DNA from: Lentisphaerota bacterium
GTDB lineage: Bacteria > Verrucomicrobiota > Lentisphaeria > Victivallales > Victivallaceae
Length of the DNA: 64,000 nucleotides
Assembly: GCA_015061815.1 (NCBI GenBank)
Contig: SUVW01000002.1
Location: 62,001 to 126,000, forward strand
Reading direction: 5' to 3'
The stretch's first letter is position 1, and each line of letters starts with the position of its first letter. Both the position numbers and the translations under genes were made by a program. Under the pieces are notes generated by a model. It worked only from the letters and a program-made list of their open reading frames with translations, was not told where the DNA came from and searched no databases. Positions 62,071 to 64,000 of this stretch are shown here, piece by piece.

Positions 62071-63075
62071 TCAGAGCAATTCCGCGATCTGTACTGCGTT
62101 GAGAGCCGCGCCTTTAAGCAGCTGGTCGCCGGAAACAAACATCTCCAGCCCGCGTTTGTCATTGCGGGAGATATCCTGACGGATACGTCCGGCAAGCACA
62201 TCATATTTTTCAGTAGCATCAACAGGCATGGGATAGAGTTTGGCATCCGGATCATCGGCCACCGTCACCCCGGGAGCTGCCGCGAGAATAGCGCGGGCTT
62301 CAGCAGGAGTGATCTCCTCCTCAAACTCCAGATTGAGAGATTCAGAGTGGGCGCGGAGAGCCGGAATACGCACACAGGTGCAGCTGACCGGCAGATCGGG
62401 CAGGTGAAGCATTTTGCGCGATTCATTGAGCATTTTCAGCTCTTCTTTGGTATACCCGTTATCGGTAAATGCATCGATATGCGGGATCAGATTGAATGCG
62501 ATCCGGTGGGCAAACGCTTTGGGCTCGATTGCCTGACCGTCAAGGATCTGCCGGGTCTGTTCAATAAGTTCAGCCATGCCTTTGGCACCGGCTCCGGAAG
62601 CGGCCTGATAGGTGGCAGCGACCAGACGGCGCAGTTTTTTGGCACGGTGCAGCGGCGCAACAGCGACCAGCATGATCGCAGTGGTGCAGTTGGGGTTGGC
62701 GATGACACCGTTATGTTTTTTGATATCTTCGGGGTTGACCTCCGGCACGACCAGCGGCACATCATCATCCATGCGGAAAGCACTGGAATTGTCGATCATC
62801 ACCGCACCGGAATCGACCACATATTTGCGGTACTCTTTGGAAATACTGCCCCCGGCACTGAAAAGAGCGATATCCACATCTTTGAATGAATCATACGTCA
62901 TCTCCTCGATAACGAGAGTTTCACCCTTGAATGTCATAGTTTTACCGGCGGAACGCGCAGAGGCGAGCAATTTGAGATTTTTCACCGGAAAATTGCGTTT
63001 TTCCAGTGTTTTGATCATTTCGACACCGACCGCACCAGTGGCTCCGGCGACAGCGACATTGAATTCTTTTGCCAT
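62071..63075 (-). CDS. asd: Aspartate-semialdehyde dehydrogenase
   Basis: About 334 residues. VAVAGATGAVGVEMIKTLE binds NADP; the catalytic Cys is in ANPNCTTAIMLV (about residue 130); QAASGAGAKGMAEL and the His in RIPALRAHSESLNLEFE complete the site. Makes aspartate semialdehyde for lysine/diaminopimelate, threonine and methionine. 32 upstream codons were dropped because the family begins at this ATG. Confidence 0.96.
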   Translation of the reverse strand: MAKEFNVAVAGATGAVGVEMIKTLEKRNFPVKNLKLLASARSAGKTMTFKGETLVIEEMTYDSFKDVDIALFSAGGSISKEYRKYVVDSGAVMIDNSSAFRMDDDVPLVVPEVNPEDIKKHNGVIANPNCTTAIMLVAVAPLHRAKKLRRLVAATYQAASGAGAKGMAELIEQTRQILDGQAIEPKAFAHRIAFNLIPHIDAFTDNGYTKEELKMLNESRKMLHLPDLPVSCTCVRIPALRAHSESLNLEFEEEITPAEARAILAAAPGVTVADDPDAKLYPMPVDATEKYDVLAGRIRQDISRNDKRGLEMFVSGDQLLKGAALNAVQIAELL

Positions 63076-63143
63076 AATTGTCTTTTTCTTTCTTTGGTAA
63101 AAAATATCCGGTCCATCCGGCTTTTTCCATTTATCAGGAATAT

Positions 63144-63171
63144 AATATAGCGGAATATTTGAAAAATGCAA
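63144..63171 (-). promoter_or_regulatory. Promoter of the asd operon
   Basis: Minus strand TTGCAT (63171-63166), a 16-base spacer and TATATT (63149-63144). It overlaps the divergent DNA ligase promoter. Confidence 0.55.
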
Positions 63172-63187
63172 TCTTCGGGGTTATATT
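63159..63187 (+). promoter_or_regulatory. Promoter of the DNA ligase gene
   Basis: TTGAAA (63159-63164), a 17-base spacer and TATATT (63182-63187), 36 bases before the ATG. Its -35 lies in the spacer of the asd promoter. Confidence 0.65.
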
Positions 63188-63223
63188 TTTATGGAATGTT
63201 TTAATATAATTGCAGGATTTTCT

Positions 63224-64000
63224 ATGGACTTCATCAATTTTGACCTGGAAAAGATGGATGTTTTTCAGGTGGCAGAACTTCTGACTTATCACGACAGGTG
63301 CTACTGGCAGAATAACGCTCCGGAGATATCCGATGCCCGTTATGATCAGATCGTTGAAAAACTCCGCGAACTTGCCCCTGAACACCCGCTGCTGACCCGG
63401 ATCAACACCCCGCAAGTAGCTTCCGGCGGCAAAGTTCATCACTCAAAAGCCATGCTCTCACTGGATAAAGCATACTCCCTCGATGCCCTTTTGCAGTGGG
63501 CGCAAAAGTATGCCAGAACTCCGGATGAATTGCTGCTGGTCGAACCGAAATATGATGGTATTTCCGCTGATTTTGACGGTACTGTCCTTTCCACCCGGGG
63601 CGATGGAAGCACCGGAGAGGACATTTCCGGCAAACTGCCGCTTATCGAACTGGAATCCCCCGGCTACCGGGGCAGAGTTGACCGTCCGGTGCGCGGAGAG
63701 ATCGTCATCCGGGATGATGATTTCAAAAACATCTATTCCCGTATCCGCAAAAAAGATGGCGGCACTTACAAAAATTCCCGCAATGCCGTTGCCGGCATCA
63801 TGACCTTGAAAGATATTTATCCCATGCAGATCCAGGGGGCCAAACTGACCCTGGTGGATTATTCGCTGATCTCGAAAAGCGTGCCGCTGGATAAATTGGC
63901 CGGACAATGGGAAGATTTGAAACTTGCCTTTGCCGGACTGCCCTATCCGATGGATGGTATCGTTCTGAAGTTTGCCGATGCCGCTTTCCGGGAATCCCTC
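63224..64000 (+). CDS. ligA: NAD-dependent DNA ligase, N-terminal part (cut by the right edge)
   Basis: The first 259 codons are present. The Ia domain (AELLTYHDRCYWQNNAPEIS, then DARYDQIVEKL) binds NMN. The nucleotidyltransferase domain has VEPKYDGISADF, whose Lys takes AMP, then STRGDGSTGEDIS and RGEIVIRDDDF. The stretch after STRGDG is shorter than in standard LigA (the usual GEDVTENLRTI-like block is reduced to GEDISGKLPL), and NSRNAVAGIM replaces NPRNAAAGSLR. It may therefore be a divergent LigA or a second ligase. AGGA lies seven bases before the ATG. Confidence 0.85.
   Translation, partial: MDFINFDLEKMDVFQVAELLTYHDRCYWQNNAPEISDARYDQIVEKLRELAPEHPLLTRINTPQVASGGKVHHSKAMLSLDKAYSLDALLQWAQKYARTPDELLLVEPKYDGISADFDGTVLSTRGDGSTGEDISGKLPLIELESPGYRGRVDRPVRGEIVIRDDDFKNIYSRIRKKDGGTYKNSRNAVAGIMTLKDIYPMQIQGAKLTLVDYSLISKSVPLDKLAGQWEDLKLAFAGLPYPMDGIVLKFADAAFRESL

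Noticed and set aside
1-64000. tRNA, rRNA, CRISPR, insertion sequence or prophage
   Set aside because: The intergenic regions were read for cloverleaf-like or repeat-spacer patterns and the coding regions for transposase or phage motifs; none was found. A dedicated search could still find a small RNA gene.

Overview
The window reads as chromosomal DNA of a Lentisphaeria-type bacterium (Victivallales-like). This is inferred from gene content, not from any search. The clues are several proteins with the prepilin leader [18 protein letters not shown] placed inside glycoside-hydrolase loci, GntR/LacI-type and AraC regulators beside secreted TIM-barrel proteins, and a Gram-negative housekeeping set. 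No rRNA, tRNA, CRISPR array, insertion sequence or prophage was recognised. Most intergenic regions hold close matches to a sigma-70 promoter of the form TTGAAA/TTGACA-N17-TATATT.

Left third (1-20.6 kb) is accessory. On the minus strand, 14348 down to 5153 is a glycan locus: two prepilin-like proteins, a secreted TIM-barrel glycosidase-like protein, a patch of gene remnants (10240-10778), a GH78 alpha-L-rhamnosidase, an unknown TIM-barrel-like protein, a PIG-L deacetylase and an M24-fold protein lacking its metal ligands. It ends in a clear terminator at 5066-5120. An AraC regulator diverges from its head. A second locus (4894 to the left edge) has the same plan: GntR-type regulator, prepilin-like protein, then two paralogous secreted proteins. 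From 19780 down to 15549 lies a four-gene surface-polysaccharide operon (fused double glycosyltransferase, GT2, hexapeptide acyltransferase, GT10 fucosyltransferase-like), next to a FolM-like reductase.

The middle part (20.6-32.3 kb, plus strand) starts with a GspG-like pseudopilin and a ribulokinase. These run into a tightly overlapping set: CapA-like protein, Asp/Glu racemase, D-Ala-D-Ala-ligase-like ATP-grasp enzyme and gamma-glutamyl hydrolase. This looks like an uncharacterised D-amino-acid or gamma-glutamyl peptide pathway. A nitroreductase, an SDR, RseP (with three PDZ domains), IspG and an MFS exporter follow.

The right half (32.3-64 kb) is mainly housekeeping: DinG helicase coupled to an AlbA_2 protein; CarB with a SpoIIE-type phosphatase; FolD-HisB; AccA-GNAT-CYTH-RarA; an L,D-transpeptidase-like protein without its catalytic cysteine; TsaD; AcpP-FabF-LysM lipoprotein-PhoH-PgpH-YbeY; a redoxin/TPR protein-MnmE-nitroreductase-O-antigen-ligase operon; Asd-lipoprotein-HTH protein-Dus; and the start of a divergent NAD-dependent DNA ligase cut by the right edge.

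The most unusual sequence signals are overlapping inverted repeats inside the leaders of two prepilin genes, the deletion-scarred remnants between the glycosidase genes, three enzyme folds with missing catalytic residues or motifs, and the D-amino-acid/gamma-glutamyl operon.
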